Positions 38,063 to 50,468 of a DNA stretch of 64,000 bases are shown one piece after another. The notes below the pieces were generated by a model. The model saw only the letters and a program-made list of their open reading frames with translations, had not been told where the DNA came from and did not search any database. Every line of letters starts with the position of its first letter. Position 1 is the stretch's first letter. The stretch spans positions 124,001 through 188,000 of the forward strand of contig NZ_UZAC03000001.1 in the NCBI RefSeq assembly GCF_900538055.1. The letters are read 5' to 3'. This DNA is from Pasteuria penetrans. Lineage in GTDB: Bacteria; Bacillota; Bacilli; Thermoactinomycetales; Thermoactinomycetaceae. The position numbers and the translations under genes were made by a program.

Positions 38063-40249
38063 TCATTGTCCCCTAATCTTATGCAATACCCGTGAACGTG
38101 CAGGAAGGAAAACTGCAACCTGAAGGGCTAACCATATGAAAATAACGAGCCCAGTAGAAATAAAAAGTTTGTTCCCTATCTCTATTTCCATGGGAAGCCA
38201 GTGTTCTAACAACCTTGCCCCGTAGTAAATTTGACAGAATGTTAGAAAGGAAGCCAACAATGTAGGTAAAAATAAAATAAAAATAATTTGAATATAAAAC
38301 GATTTTTGTATATCATAGATAGAAAAACCGATCCGAAATAGATTTTTAAATTGTTGTCTCCGATCTTCTATATCATTGTAAACACGAAAGAATAGCATAT
38401 TACCAGCAGAGATCACCGCGATAGGGCCAGTGATCAAAAGTGAAATTAGATACAAAATCCCCAATAGGATCGGCCGGTATCTTGCAACCACTTCGCTATA
38501 GATAAAGGAATCGGAACTTTGATCCCCGATCTGATCCCGCCAGCTCCCAAACCGATTCTCCTCATCCAGGGATTGCGCTTTTACCAACACCTCGAAAAGC
38601 TTAGGGCTCATATGCATATGACGTTCCGGTACTAGGTAATTGGCATCAAGAAATTTTTGGACACCAGGGTATTGTAGAGCCTTTTCATACACCCTATCCC
38701 CCAATATCCACTGGGGGACATTCCCGACATGCTTGGGGGGAGCTATCAACCCCATCCGTTTCCAATACTGTACCTCCTTAACACCCAATTTCCCAGGTAT
38801 GGAGTTCATCGGAATTTCTGGATCTAAACAAGTCTTTTGTTCACACAACACCGCGGCTGAATCATGATCAAGGGATAGAATGGTTTTTCCAGAGGCCTTC
38901 CTCATTCGATTGTAATCCCCGAGAGAAATGAACAACCCTCCTTGGTGATGCCGCATATGGGTGGTTCTGTTACCCTTTTGCAAAACCTCACGTCGTTGAT
39001 CATCCATTAGCCTGTGTTCATTATTAATTTTCTCATCTTCATTGATTATAATCAATGAAGATATATCTATACGAATCAATCCCTCCCTCAATAGGATTCG
39101 ATCCATATATTTCAGCTTCTCTTCTACCCCGGAATCAATTGTACTCTCTTCACCTAAGTGATACAGTAACGCAGATTCTACCTGCGGAACCGTTCCCCCC
39201 ATCATACGTACAATTTCCTTTACGGGCCACTGCATCAAGGCAACTCCGACACCTGAAAAAATAAAAAGAACCATTAAAGATATGGAAAATTTATGAAAGA
39301 AACGGGAATTATCCCTCAGACGATGTACCATATCCCCTATCCAAAGTAGTCGTATACCCTTCCAGGAAAAATTCTTCTTCCAGCGAAAAAAGCTGGCTAG
39401 ATATAAACTGCTTTGGCGATAAAAAAAATGGCTACCCACTATGGCAAGAAAAAAACAGGCATACAACATCCAAAATACACTTGCCCCCCAACCTATATCC
39501 GTAGGCAAGAAAAAACAAATGGCAAAAAGGAAAACAAAACAGAGGACTGCTATGATAGCTCGTAGGGAACCTGGAAAAAAATCCGGTTGATCGTCCATCC
39601 TCTTCCCGCTCTGGAGCAATTGAATCGGACTCTTCCTTTGTACAAAAAAAGGAACGAAAATGGCCAATACTATGAAGAGGAGTAGGGATTTGATAACGGA
39701 ATCTGCCAAGGCTGTCCAGGAAAAATAAAAAGGAAATTCCATATATTCAAAAGTTTTACCCAGAAAAAATAACAAACCCAGACTCAAAACTATACCTAAT
39801 ACCGTACCCCCGATAACAGCACAGCCACCAACGATCACTGTTTCCAACAGCAACAAAGTCAAAAAATGCCGTGGTTTTATCCCTAAAAGTAGAAAAACAC
39901 CAAACTGACTTTGGCGGCTCCGATAGAGTGTAGTCAAAGAGTAATAAATAGGGGCGGATGTACTCAAAAGAACCCCAAGGGACAGAGCGGGGAACGTGAT
40001 TTCCGTGTACATGTCCGTTCCTTGTAGTAAAATCTGCAATCTGGGATGATACAGTAATGTAGTGTAAGCAAAAACAACAGCCATTGAAATGAATTCGTTG
40101 AATAACAGTCCTATGTAGGCTTGTGGGCGCCGTCGGATTATGCGAAATAAACATGAAAAAAGTGCCAAATCGGTTTCCCCCCCGGTTTTGGGTCTACCAT
40201 GGTCCGATATTTCAATCCCCATTCCCTGTATAGTAACTCCCACGTTCAT
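38063..40249 (-). CDS. BceB-type (FtsX-fold) ABC permease, second orphan copy
   Basis: 728 residues, colinear with the permease at 2258-4366: RRRPQAYIGLL, FAYTTLLYHP, YYSLTTLYRSRQSQFGVFLLLG, the long soluble loop with SLGDYNRMRKASGK and PGKLGVKEVQYWKRMGL, and C-terminal NDIEDRRQQFKNLFRIG. These permeases normally pair with an ATPase and a sensor kinase in antimicrobial-peptide resistance; neither is nearby. An ATG at 40222 is an alternative start. Intact, so probably under selection. Confidence 0.85.
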   Translation of the reverse strand: MNVGVTIQGMGIEISDHGRPKTGGETDLALFSCLFRIIRRRPQAYIGLLFNEFISMAVVFAYTTLLYHPRLQILLQGTDMYTEITFPALSLGVLLSTSAPIYYSLTTLYRSRQSQFGVFLLLGIKPRHFLTLLLLETVIVGGCAVIGGTVLGIVLSLGLLFFLGKTFEYMEFPFYFSWTALADSVIKSLLLFIVLAIFVPFFVQRKSPIQLLQSGKRMDDQPDFFPGSLRAIIAVLCFVFLFAICFFLPTDIGWGASVFWMLYACFFLAIVGSHFFYRQSSLYLASFFRWKKNFSWKGIRLLWIGDMVHRLRDNSRFFHKFSISLMVLFIFSGVGVALMQWPVKEIVRMMGGTVPQVESALLYHLGEESTIDSGVEEKLKYMDRILLREGLIRIDISSLIIINEDEKINNEHRLMDDQRREVLQKGNRTTHMRHHQGGLFISLGDYNRMRKASGKTILSLDHDSAAVLCEQKTCLDPEIPMNSIPGKLGVKEVQYWKRMGLIAPPKHVGNVPQWILGDRVYEKALQYPGVQKFLDANYLVPERHMHMSPKLFEVLVKAQSLDEENRFGSWRDQIGDQSSDSFIYSEVVARYRPILLGILYLISLLITGPIAVISAGNMLFFRVYNDIEDRRQQFKNLFRIGFSIYDIQKSFYIQIIFILFLPTLLASFLTFCQIYYGARLLEHWLPMEIEIGNKLFISTGLVIFIWLALQVAVFLPARSRVLHKIRGQ

Positions 40250-40394
40250 AGTGTATAATCCGCAATCCGTCCCCCTGGCTCTGTGACAATTCCTTAGTTT
40301 TTACCTCGAATTCCACCGATTCGCCAACTGGTTCCATGTCGGTTAGAAACCCAGTATTTCAATCAGGCCCCTTACAAAACAGGACTCGTGTGTT

Positions 40395-41104
40395 GTGTCG
40401 TGCCCTATGGGGGATATGGGAGAGGGGCCCCCCCGAAATCGGTAGAGCAGGTGGTATGCAGGTTTCAAACCACCCAGTGCTGCTGTTGTAAAGAGCAATG
40501 GTGGTGAGCATTCCTGGAAAAGGCAGGATGGGAGAATCCTGTCCTGCATGAATCGGGGAGATTAGTAAGGTGAACCATGGGGGAAAAGCATCGAAAGACG
40601 TGGTCGATGTCGAAACAAGGGACTTATCCTCGGAACGAAGCTATGGAGGACGAACCCCACCTACTGTTCTGGCGGCATCCTGTATACAGATGGAATGAAC
40701 CTGATTTAGGGGCCTTCATAAGGGAACCACGAGAGACTGTTGCATGGATACCTGGCCCTAGTCGGGTGTAGGGGGATAAAGGGGTATATCGAGGCTTCCG
40801 TGAACAGGATCGGATCAACTCATAGTAGTGGAGAAACCCTTGTAATGAGAGGAGGACGAGGGGGTTGAATGGTCTGCCTGGACCAGCCGACGTACAATCC
40901 AAAGCAAAGGGATGATCGCAAGTTGGACCAAGCAACATCGGATCGAAACCCAGATAGAACACAGCAGAGGAAGGCACAGAAAACGTGACACCAGACGGGG
41001 GTTCTTGGATGGGCAGGATCCTATGGGACCATAAGAGCTACATAATGCGAGAGTACTACGTGTGGTTCTGTGAGAGGGTTGGCTGAGATGCAGCCCTACT
41101 CGAC
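40395..41104 (+). ncRNA. Group II intron without an ORF (copy B), best preserved
   Basis: About 710 bases, closely related to copy A throughout. Domain V (41035-41068) is a 34-nt hairpin with AGC triad, loop GAGAG region and GTGGTTC. Domain VI follows (TGAGAGGGTTGGCTGAGATGCAGCCCT) and the 3' end is CTACTCGAC with the branch A in place. The 5' end is near GTGTCGTGCCC. Domain IV is reduced to a short stem, so no intron-encoded protein is possible. Conserved pairing suggests it could still be a ribozyme. Confidence 0.82.
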
Positions 41105-41265
41105 CATCGCATCACCTAGATACCTGGGCAGTATGTGTCCACTTCTGACCCATCTTTTACCCGAATCCCAATGAAAATTTTCTTCATGCCATATTTCATG
41201 TCCACTTCTTACAGGGAATCCGCTATTATTATACCCACATGTCATTATATCAAGGGGCCCAATAG

Positions 41266-41385
41266 ACCAGACGGAGACGCAGCTTCAACCACAATTCCAG
41301 AAACAGTCATCGCCGAAACTGGGGGTAACGTCACTGTTAGAAAAAATTTCCTTCGGTATGCTTCAGACCAGCTCCTTTTCTGAAC
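41266..41385 (-). pseudogene. 5' fragment of a duplicated small secreted-protein gene
   Basis: Matches the start region of the gene at 41570-41884 (plus-strand CCRGACGGRGACRCAGCTT, GAAACAGTCATYGCC, AAATTYYCTTC), but lacks the rest and an intact frame. Confidence 0.6.
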
Positions 41386-41569
41386 AGTATATTCTCGAAT
41401 TGCCACCATAACAATTCGGGAACACTATTGGATGGAAACATGATCATCACAATCGGGGATTTTATGAGGGGCCTACTACGCAGGAAAAGGGAATTTCTTT
41501 TCAAGGGGGAGCTTCATCCATAAAATTGGGTAAGTTTGCACAAACAAGGTTCAAGGTACCCAAATTTAT

Positions 41570-41884
41570 CTAGGACAGTATCAGATACATAATGATCCCC
41601 GTGACCGCACCTGCAGCCCCACCTACGATGGCACACGTGTTGCAATCTCGTTTACCTCGTATTTGGGGCCTATCCGCCCAGGACGCCATTACCCCCCTGT
41701 CGGATCGTTCCACAACATCAGACTCTATTGCCCCGATGACCCCTCCGTCAAGGATGTTGGTATCATCCAAGTCTGCTGATGAGCTCACCACACCGGACGG
41801 GGACACAGCTTTGACTACGGTTTCGGAAACAGTCATTGCCCAAACAAGGGGTACTATTGTTATTAGGGAAATTCTCTTCCCCAT
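41570..41884 (-). CDS. Small secreted protein with Cys-x2-Cys and Gly/Ala-rich C-terminal helix
   Basis: The 104-residue product has signal MGKRISLITIVPLVWAM with cleavage near VVKA. An acidic linker (ADLDDTNILDGG) leads to a basic site (IRGKRDCNTC), immediately followed by AIVGGAAGAVTGIIMYLILS, a glycine-zipper-like hydrophobic end. Its fragmentary copies on both sides show it belongs to a locally duplicated family. The plan (signal, linker, dibasic, Cys, Gly-rich hydrophobic tail) parallels the proteins at 1564, 27439 and 28329. Function unknown. Confidence 0.6.
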   Translation of the reverse strand: MGKRISLITIVPLVWAMTVSETVVKAVSPSGVVSSSADLDDTNILDGGVIGAIESDVVERSDRGVMASWADRPQIRGKRDCNTCAIVGGAAGAVTGIIMYLILS

Positions 41885-42127
41885 GCCTTAAACCCAACTC
41901 CTTTGCAATATAGGATCGAAATTGCTATCACGACTTAGGATATACTAGGTAAACATGACCGTCACAGTAGCGCGATGATCCTATCACAAATATTTATAAA
42001 TTGTCAAATATTTATCCAAAAGCTTAGTTATTCCCAATCGCGTGCGCAAAATTCCTAGAAAAGTCTATACAGGAATTTTATAAGAAAACTACCATACTAG
42101 AAAGTATTATTTATTTAAAATATAATT

Positions 42128-42280
42128 CATTCATAAAATTGGGTGAGTTTGCACAAACAAAGTCTAAGGTGCTTCAAAATTTGTCTAGGACAGTAGTCAG
42201 GTACACTACTCCCCGCGATCGCCCCCGCGGCCTCAGTCACGACAGCACATGCTTCGCAACCCGTTTACTTCGTAGAGGGG
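42128..42280 (-). pseudogene. 3' fragment of a duplicated small secreted-protein gene
   Basis: The plus strand shares AAATTGGGTRAGTTTGCAC and TCTAGGACAGTA with the 3' region of 41515-41640. Translation gives GCEACAVVTEAAGAIAGSS, which aligns with DCNTCAIVGGAAGAVTG. The frame is short and open at both ends, so it is a relic. Confidence 0.6.
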
Positions 42281-42682
42281 GGCGAACAACCCCCTCCCAT
42301 TTACGTCTATAAGCATTACGATCCCCAAATCCGTTTTATTGATATCGATATTGTGTAAACATATTTATATTAATAAAAAAATAGGAAAACCATAATACCA
42401 TGTAAATTTTACTTTTATACCTATAATAATTTGGATTACATGTTGAAGAATATCCCCAGAAAAGAACTCCACGGACCGTGTGAAAAATATAGAAAATTAC
42501 CCATTTTTGGAGTGACACCGTATTCGGAATGCAATTTAATATACCAAAGAGAACCATTAGACAGATGTACTTATACACGTTATAATCAAATAGAGAAATT
42601 ATTCGTTTGTTATTCTGCAATTGTAATTTTTATTAAAATAATGTTCCTATTATTACTAAAATCCCTAGGAGGTCCTTGATCG

Positions 42683-42967
42683 ATGTCATCCGAAGCCCTT
42701 CTCCATATGAGTTTTTCACCCCAAAACACACCCGCTAGCCACACGGACCACGCACCCATAGTTATCAAAATAGTAGAAAAATTTAAGGTTGCACACCATG
42801 TAACGAACACGGCGGCTACCCTGAGAGGAGATCTCGCAGATCTGCTTCCATTGTATAACCTTATACAAGAGGAATTAAAACCTATCAACTATCAAGTTGT
42901 ACTAGAGGAAATTTACATGGAAAAAAATCCATCCCAATCTCCGCATCCTTTTACACACTTCTTATAA
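42683..42967 (+). CDS. Possible small hypothetical protein
   Basis: 94 residues with protein-like composition (IVIKIVEKFKVAHHVTNTAA, LADLLPLYNLIQEELKP). A clear AGGAGGT lies 9 bases before the ATG, which is the main support. No signal peptide, no known motif. It lies in an AT-rich accessory region after a decayed repeat (42400-42540, related to 24440-24600). Could be spurious. Confidence 0.4.
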   Translation: MSSEALLHMSFSPQNTPASHTDHAPIVIKIVEKFKVAHHVTNTAATLRGDLADLLPLYNLIQEELKPINYQVVLEEIYMEKNPSQSPHPFTHFL

Positions 42968-43026
42968 CAATGTGGTATGTACATGCATTCCAATAGGTGG
43001 ATCCACAATAAAAAGGGTTATGTTCT

Positions 43027-45189
<2,163 letters not shown>

Positions 45190-45247
45190 TCATAGTTCCC
45201 AATCCACCCCAGTACCATCACTGGAGCATAGGAAATGAATTTCCCCA

Positions 45248-47452
45248 TTATTTTTTGACAAGCGGGGCATAGGACAACAACAACCTTCTCTCCCCGACTG
45301 GTTTAGGAAACCGAATCACCACTGAATCCCCCTTTTCATCCACATTCACCACCTTCCCATCCCCCCAGCTCGCATGTTCCACAACATCACCCCTCATCAA
45401 TACCAAGGAAGCGGGGGCAGGGGAGGCCACAAACCGATTGCGTTTGCTAGGCACGGTAGTGGACGTTTCCCATAATGTTTTTTCATGCACCAGTAAGTCC
45501 TCCGGCAATTCCTGTAAAAAACGGGAAGGTATACGCCGAAGCGTCTCAGCAAATTGGGTACGTACATTCGCATGGACAAGGTGCAGTGTCTCCTGAGCAC
45601 GTGTCAAAGCAACATAAATAAGTCGTCGTTCCTCCCAAAGACCTTCCGAAGGATCCTCTGTCAGGGCACGTATATGGGGTATATTCTCCTCCTCCATGCC
45701 GACTAAAAAAACACAAGGAAACTCTAGACCCTTAGCGCTATGCAGTGTCATCATTTGCACTACGTCGTTAGCCGGGGAGGATTCCTCCGAATCCTGATCT
45801 AGATCGGTCAATAGCGCTACATCCGTCAGAAAAACCAGTAAACGTTCCCGAATACCACCGCTCCCCGATGTTTCAACATAGTCAGCGTCGAAATTGGCCG
45901 CCAGGGAACGAAATTCATCCAGGTAGGCGATACGATCCTCCGCCTTTTCTTTCTCCTGTTGCTCAATCCACGTCAGATAACCTGTACTCTCCAGCACAGC
46001 ATCAATCAACTCGGGTAGGTTGTAGGAGTTCATGGAAGAAATCAATTTTTCCATAATTTTAAAAAAGGATTGCAGACCTTTCGATTTATCCATTCCATGG
46101 GAAAGAGCTTCCCAGAGGGAGCACCCCAGCTCAGCAGCCTTCGTACGCAGACGCTCCAGAGTTACGCCCCCGACACCCCGTCGGGGTACATTGACAACGC
46201 GTGAAAAACTGACATCATCCTGAGGCCGAAGGAGGAGCCTCAAATAGGCTAGTACATCCTTAATCTCCCGACGATCATAGAAACGCATTCCCCCCCAAAC
46301 ACGATACGGAATGCAGGCCTGTAGAAAGGTTTCCTCAATGGTCCTCGCCTGTGCATTCGTCCGATAAAGCACGGCATGATGGGAATAAGGAACACCCCTC
46401 TTATGCGCCTCGTTGATTACGTTGACAATATAGGCCGCCTCTTCTCTCTCGTTACGGGCCTCATAAACCCGGATTTTCTCCCCCTTAGGATTCTCTGTCC
46501 AGAGCACCTTTTTCTCCCTTTCGGGGTTATGGGCGATGAGCTCGTTAGCGGCCTGTAGGATCACTTTGGTAGAACGATAATTTTGCTCCAATGTAACCAT
46601 GGTGAGATCAGGAAAATCCCCGCGTAGCTGGCTAACATTTCGCCTATCAGCACCGCGGAAACGATAGATCGATTGGTCCATATCCCCCACGACACATAAA
46701 TTACGATGCACTGCAGTCAAAATCCGCAGGAGTCGATACTGGAGCATATTGGTATCCTGGTACTCATCAACATGAACATAACGAAATTTCTTAGCATAGC
46801 GTTCCCTCACAGAGGGAACCTCTTCCAGCAAACGTAAACCCATAAGCATTAGATCATCAAAATCAAGGCTTTGTTGTGCACGCATTGCTTTTTCATAGGA
46901 ATGGTAAATCCTCGCCGCCCGCTCATCCTGTGCCCCTCTCGCTTGGTCCAACATTTTATGGGGAGTCAAACCACCATTTTTCGCCGTACTTATAATGGCA
47001 CGAAACAAACGTGGGGGGTATTTTTGTACATCCAAATTTTCCTTTACCAGCAGAGAACGCAAAAGACTGATTTGATCATTCGTATCTAAAATGGTAAAGG
47101 TAGGATCATATCCAAGATGTTGGATATCGGTTCGTAGAATCCGTGCGCACAATCCATGAAAAGTATGTACCCACACGCCCGACATTTGACCCGGAAGGAG
47201 CGCATGAATTCGATGACGCATCTCCGCTGCCGCTTTATTGGTAAAGGTAATACACAAAACCGACCAGGGGGGAGCCAACTGGGAGGCTACGATGTAACCT
47301 ACACGATGGGTAAGAACACGCGTCTTGCCACTCCCCGCACCCGCCATCACTAACAAGGGACCCTTCGTAGTCCGTACAGCCCTCTGCTGCTGTTCATTGA
47401 GTGCAGCTACCATATCCTGTAATAACGCATCCCCGACTGACAAAAAAACCAT
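45248..47452 (-). CDS. pcrA: ATP-dependent 3'-5' DNA helicase PcrA
   Basis: 734-residue UvrD/PcrA superfamily 1 helicase used in repair and rolling-circle replication. Motifs: Walker A MAGAGSGKTRVL, DEYQDTN, LEQNYRST, VVNVPRRGVGG, LHSAKGLEFPCVFLVG and YVALTRAQETL. A C-terminal Tudor-like end (DVVEHASWGDGKVVNVDEKGD) marks PcrA of Gram-positives. Gene order pcrA-ligA is the usual one. Confidence 0.96.
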   Translation of the reverse strand: MVFLSVGDALLQDMVAALNEQQQRAVRTTKGPLLVMAGAGSGKTRVLTHRVGYIVASQLAPPWSVLCITFTNKAAAEMRHRIHALLPGQMSGVWVHTFHGLCARILRTDIQHLGYDPTFTILDTNDQISLLRSLLVKENLDVQKYPPRLFRAIISTAKNGGLTPHKMLDQARGAQDERAARIYHSYEKAMRAQQSLDFDDLMLMGLRLLEEVPSVRERYAKKFRYVHVDEYQDTNMLQYRLLRILTAVHRNLCVVGDMDQSIYRFRGADRRNVSQLRGDFPDLTMVTLEQNYRSTKVILQAANELIAHNPEREKKVLWTENPKGEKIRVYEARNEREEAAYIVNVINEAHKRGVPYSHHAVLYRTNAQARTIEETFLQACIPYRVWGGMRFYDRREIKDVLAYLRLLLRPQDDVSFSRVVNVPRRGVGGVTLERLRTKAAELGCSLWEALSHGMDKSKGLQSFFKIMEKLISSMNSYNLPELIDAVLESTGYLTWIEQQEKEKAEDRIAYLDEFRSLAANFDADYVETSGSGGIRERLLVFLTDVALLTDLDQDSEESSPANDVVQMMTLHSAKGLEFPCVFLVGMEEENIPHIRALTEDPSEGLWEERRLIYVALTRAQETLHLVHANVRTQFAETLRRIPSRFLQELPEDLLVHEKTLWETSTTVPSKRNRFVASPAPASLVLMRGDVVEHASWGDGKVVNVDEKGDSVVIRFPKPVGERRLLLSYAPLVKK

Positions 47453-49501
47453 CTCCTTATTCTCTTCCCCTCATCACCCTATCCCAATGCCATAAAGATA
47501 GAGGGGGCCACTAAATATAAATTTATAGTAAACGGGAAGCAAAACACATTGCCAGCATTGCTCGCCGCAACTACCACAGGAATCATCACAATTTCAGTAC
47601 GAAATTAAGGACAAGAGAGCAACCATACCGCCCCCCAAAGGGCGGATAGGGATACATATTTTTCATAATTATATAATAAAATTATATAATGGCCATTGTA
47701 TGTCCATGCAGACGTTTTTCATTCCTCCCGTCCATCAAAAACAACGCCCACCCTCGCCCCATTGTGACAATCTATTCTCGTGAATGCAACTCCCATTCCC
47801 CATACAGCACAGACCTGGAACATAATAGGACCGCGTCTGTACACCGGGATCGACACAGGCGTGATGAGGGGGAAAAATCATGAAGGAGATAGTCGACATA
47901 CACAAGCACCATCTCGTTGTGGATGTGAATTTTTGAACAAGGTTTTCAGGGAGGATTTTCTCTCCACTTTTGAAACTTCCTTCATGGATTTATATTTATA
48001 ATACTTTTATTATATTACAAAAGATAAAGTGTATTGGGAATCCAGACCCTATTTCCCCTTCTTTAACGTATTTTTATCAACTACTGATTCCATCTTGATG
48101 GATCAAAAATGGGAATAAATTGCTATCCTTTTTTGCCCATATACCTCCATTATATCACAGAAAAAATTTACAGATATAGAAAAGGGTATAGACTCAATAC
48201 CCCCATGATACTTGTACCACCCTACCAGCTCCTATCGGCAAGAAAAAAATGGTAAACAATCTCCTGGATCGTTTACCATAGTTACAAAAATGGGAAATAC
48301 CAACCCAACAGACCATCCCAACAGACCATCCGGACCGTTGGATATCTAATCCTGTACGATAAAAACTGGGGAACTTCCAGTAAGAGCTTGGACATGGTTC
48401 GCTAGCTAGGAAAAAGATGAATATCTGGGGCGGAAAAGCAACCAAAGGGACAGTGGGGAATACTGCAAAATCATCAGAAATGGCTATAGAAAACGTACCC
48501 TAGACACCCATAGGAGCCCTATTACCTTCCTGATTCTACGATTTACGGAACGCCAATCTCCCGTCGATTCTGGCCGATCCCTACTTCCATTGGGACCCCC
48601 CCTGTGGGAAAAGCCCGTTCCCCCCCCTCGAAGGGGCACGTTGTCCGGCGGATGGATGATTCATTCCTCCGGCTCCTGTATAGGAATCTGCGGGATGCCG
48701 ACGGGAAGGACACCTTTCCGCCCCGCCGAAAATACTCTTCGAGAAATTGCACAGAAAAGTTCTGAAATCTTCTGAATTCAGGGACAGCCCATACATCTGG
48801 TCTGGGGGCCTAGCAGGGATTATAAAACAATTGCCCCAAGAAACCCCAACGGAAATTTGGGAAGCATAGCACAGATAAAACCCGATATGATCCTGATGGA
48901 CAAGGCTTACCTATCGAATAGCAATCCGACCCGTGTTTTCGTTACCACCAGAAACAGAGAGGGAAAGAGTAGATCCAAAAACGGCATAGACCATGGAGAT
49001 TGGGGGAAAGATAGAATATAGTATTCGATCATTATGAAAAATTAAAATTTTCAATATTTTTATAACTTGTTGCTTGATGATCTGAATGTTAAATGCATGA
49101 TTAAAATAAATAGTATTTCCCTGATAATATAAATATATTTATGTTGAAAACAGATTTAAGATAGGAATGAAAAACAAGAACGTATTTTTTTCTATCTATA
49201 AAAATTAAAAATAAAATTATAGTTAACATGCAAGTAACGTGCAAGGAAATACACCGAAGGGCCAAAAATTAGGATCAAAAACCACCCTGGAAAAATGCAC
49301 ATACTCACTCGGATAGCTACCCCGCGTCCGTACCATCCCATCCACTGAGAAGAAACCGAAAGACCCAATACACGGTTGGAGAGAAAAAACAAAGCTAAAA
49401 AAACAGCGGGATCGATTGCTACCGAAACCCCCTGCTTTCCTCTTCTACATCCATCTGTTCCTGATCTCACTATGGGTAGGAATACGACGCAAATGAAACC
49501 A
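47453..49501. other. 2 kb intergenic region, no supported gene
   Basis: Includes a copy of the 33-nt motif at about 47903-47945 (related to 7847 and 4375), C/G-rich palindromic pieces at 48590-48720 and an AT-rich stretch at 49020-49240. Frames here lack start signals and family resemblance. Confidence 0.4.
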
Positions 49502-49936
49502 TCAACGATTTCTTTTCTGTTTAGCAGCCAATGTACTGAGACGTTCCTCACTACTCTTCATGAACCGCCGCATCATATCCTCAAAGTCATTTCCGGTGGA
49601 GCCATACTTAGACGACCGACGTCCACCACGATCGCCACGATCGCCACGATCGCCACGACCCCCCCCCCATCCCCCTCGTTCAGGACGATCCGACGACGGG
49701 GCCTGCAATGCCTTGATGGACAGGGAAATCCGACCGGTAGGCTCTACAGAGAGTACCTTGGCCTTTACCTCCATCCCAACCTGAAGCACATCCCCGACCT
49801 GTTTTACGTAATTACTAGATATCTGTGAAATATGCACAAGGCCTGTTTCCCCAGAGGTAAGTGTTACAAAAGCCCCAAATGGCTTTGCCGAAACTACCGT
49901 ACCCTGGACAACATCACCTTTTTTCAACTCACTCAT
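49502..49936 (-). CDS. yabR: YabR-like S1-domain RNA-binding protein
   Basis: 144 residues. One S1 domain (GDVVQGTVVSAKPFGAFVTL, TGLVHISQISSNYV, VGMEVKAKVLSVEPTGRISLSIK) is followed by an Arg/Gly/Asp-rich RGG-like linker (GDRGDRGDRGG). The C-terminal helix (DFEDMMRRFMKSSEERLSTL) is characteristic of YabR. It probably binds RNA or ribosomes. The GDR linker is encoded by a 9-base repeat. Start at 49936, where S1 homology begins. Confidence 0.88.
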   Translation of the reverse strand: MSELKKGDVVQGTVVSAKPFGAFVTLTSGETGLVHISQISSNYVKQVGDVLQVGMEVKAKVLSVEPTGRISLSIKALQAPSSDRPERGGWGGGRGDRGDRGDRGGRRSSKYGSTGNDFEDMMRRFMKSSEERLSTLAAKQKRNR

Positions 49937-50468
49937 GAAAACTTCACTACGCCCCAATCAGGTGTATCACCATTGCCCCTACAATCTTACGTTTTCAGAG
50001 GAAGGAAACCTATGAATTTGTAGACACAACAGGCAACCCGGCCTGACCCTATCGTAGCTTCTTCCTTTCTCTGTTTGTTTTGCCAATCCACCACTCACCG
50101 ACCGTTCTTGAAAAACTCGCCTTACCCCATTCGAAAGCCAACTTCCGAGGACAAGGCTTCCATCTAAAAAACCATACACGGGAATCATAACCCATGGTGG
50201 GGAAATCCTGCGATCCCCCCACAAAATCAAAACACAAGGAACCACGCTCCATTGTACGATATAGTACACAACATGTAAACCACCACACGAATCCCCTGGC
50301 GGGTAATAGTACAGGAACTACGCCCTATAGCCCAGAACCAACGATTCGCCCCCCTTTTCTTGCATTTTCAGCCTTTCTTTCGTAAAATGGGGAATGAGAA
50401 GTGGGCCTGGAGGGAAAAGTATCCAAATCCCCCAGACAAAAAGGCGGAAGCGAGGCGAACGAAATTTC

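Noticed and set aside
42610-42888. 92-codon minus-strand frame opposite the 42683 candidate
   Set aside because: No SD and less protein-like composition than the plus-strand frame.
49192-49551. 119-codon hydrophobic minus-strand frame
   Set aside because: It overlaps the 3' end of the yabR gene in another frame and lacks start signals.
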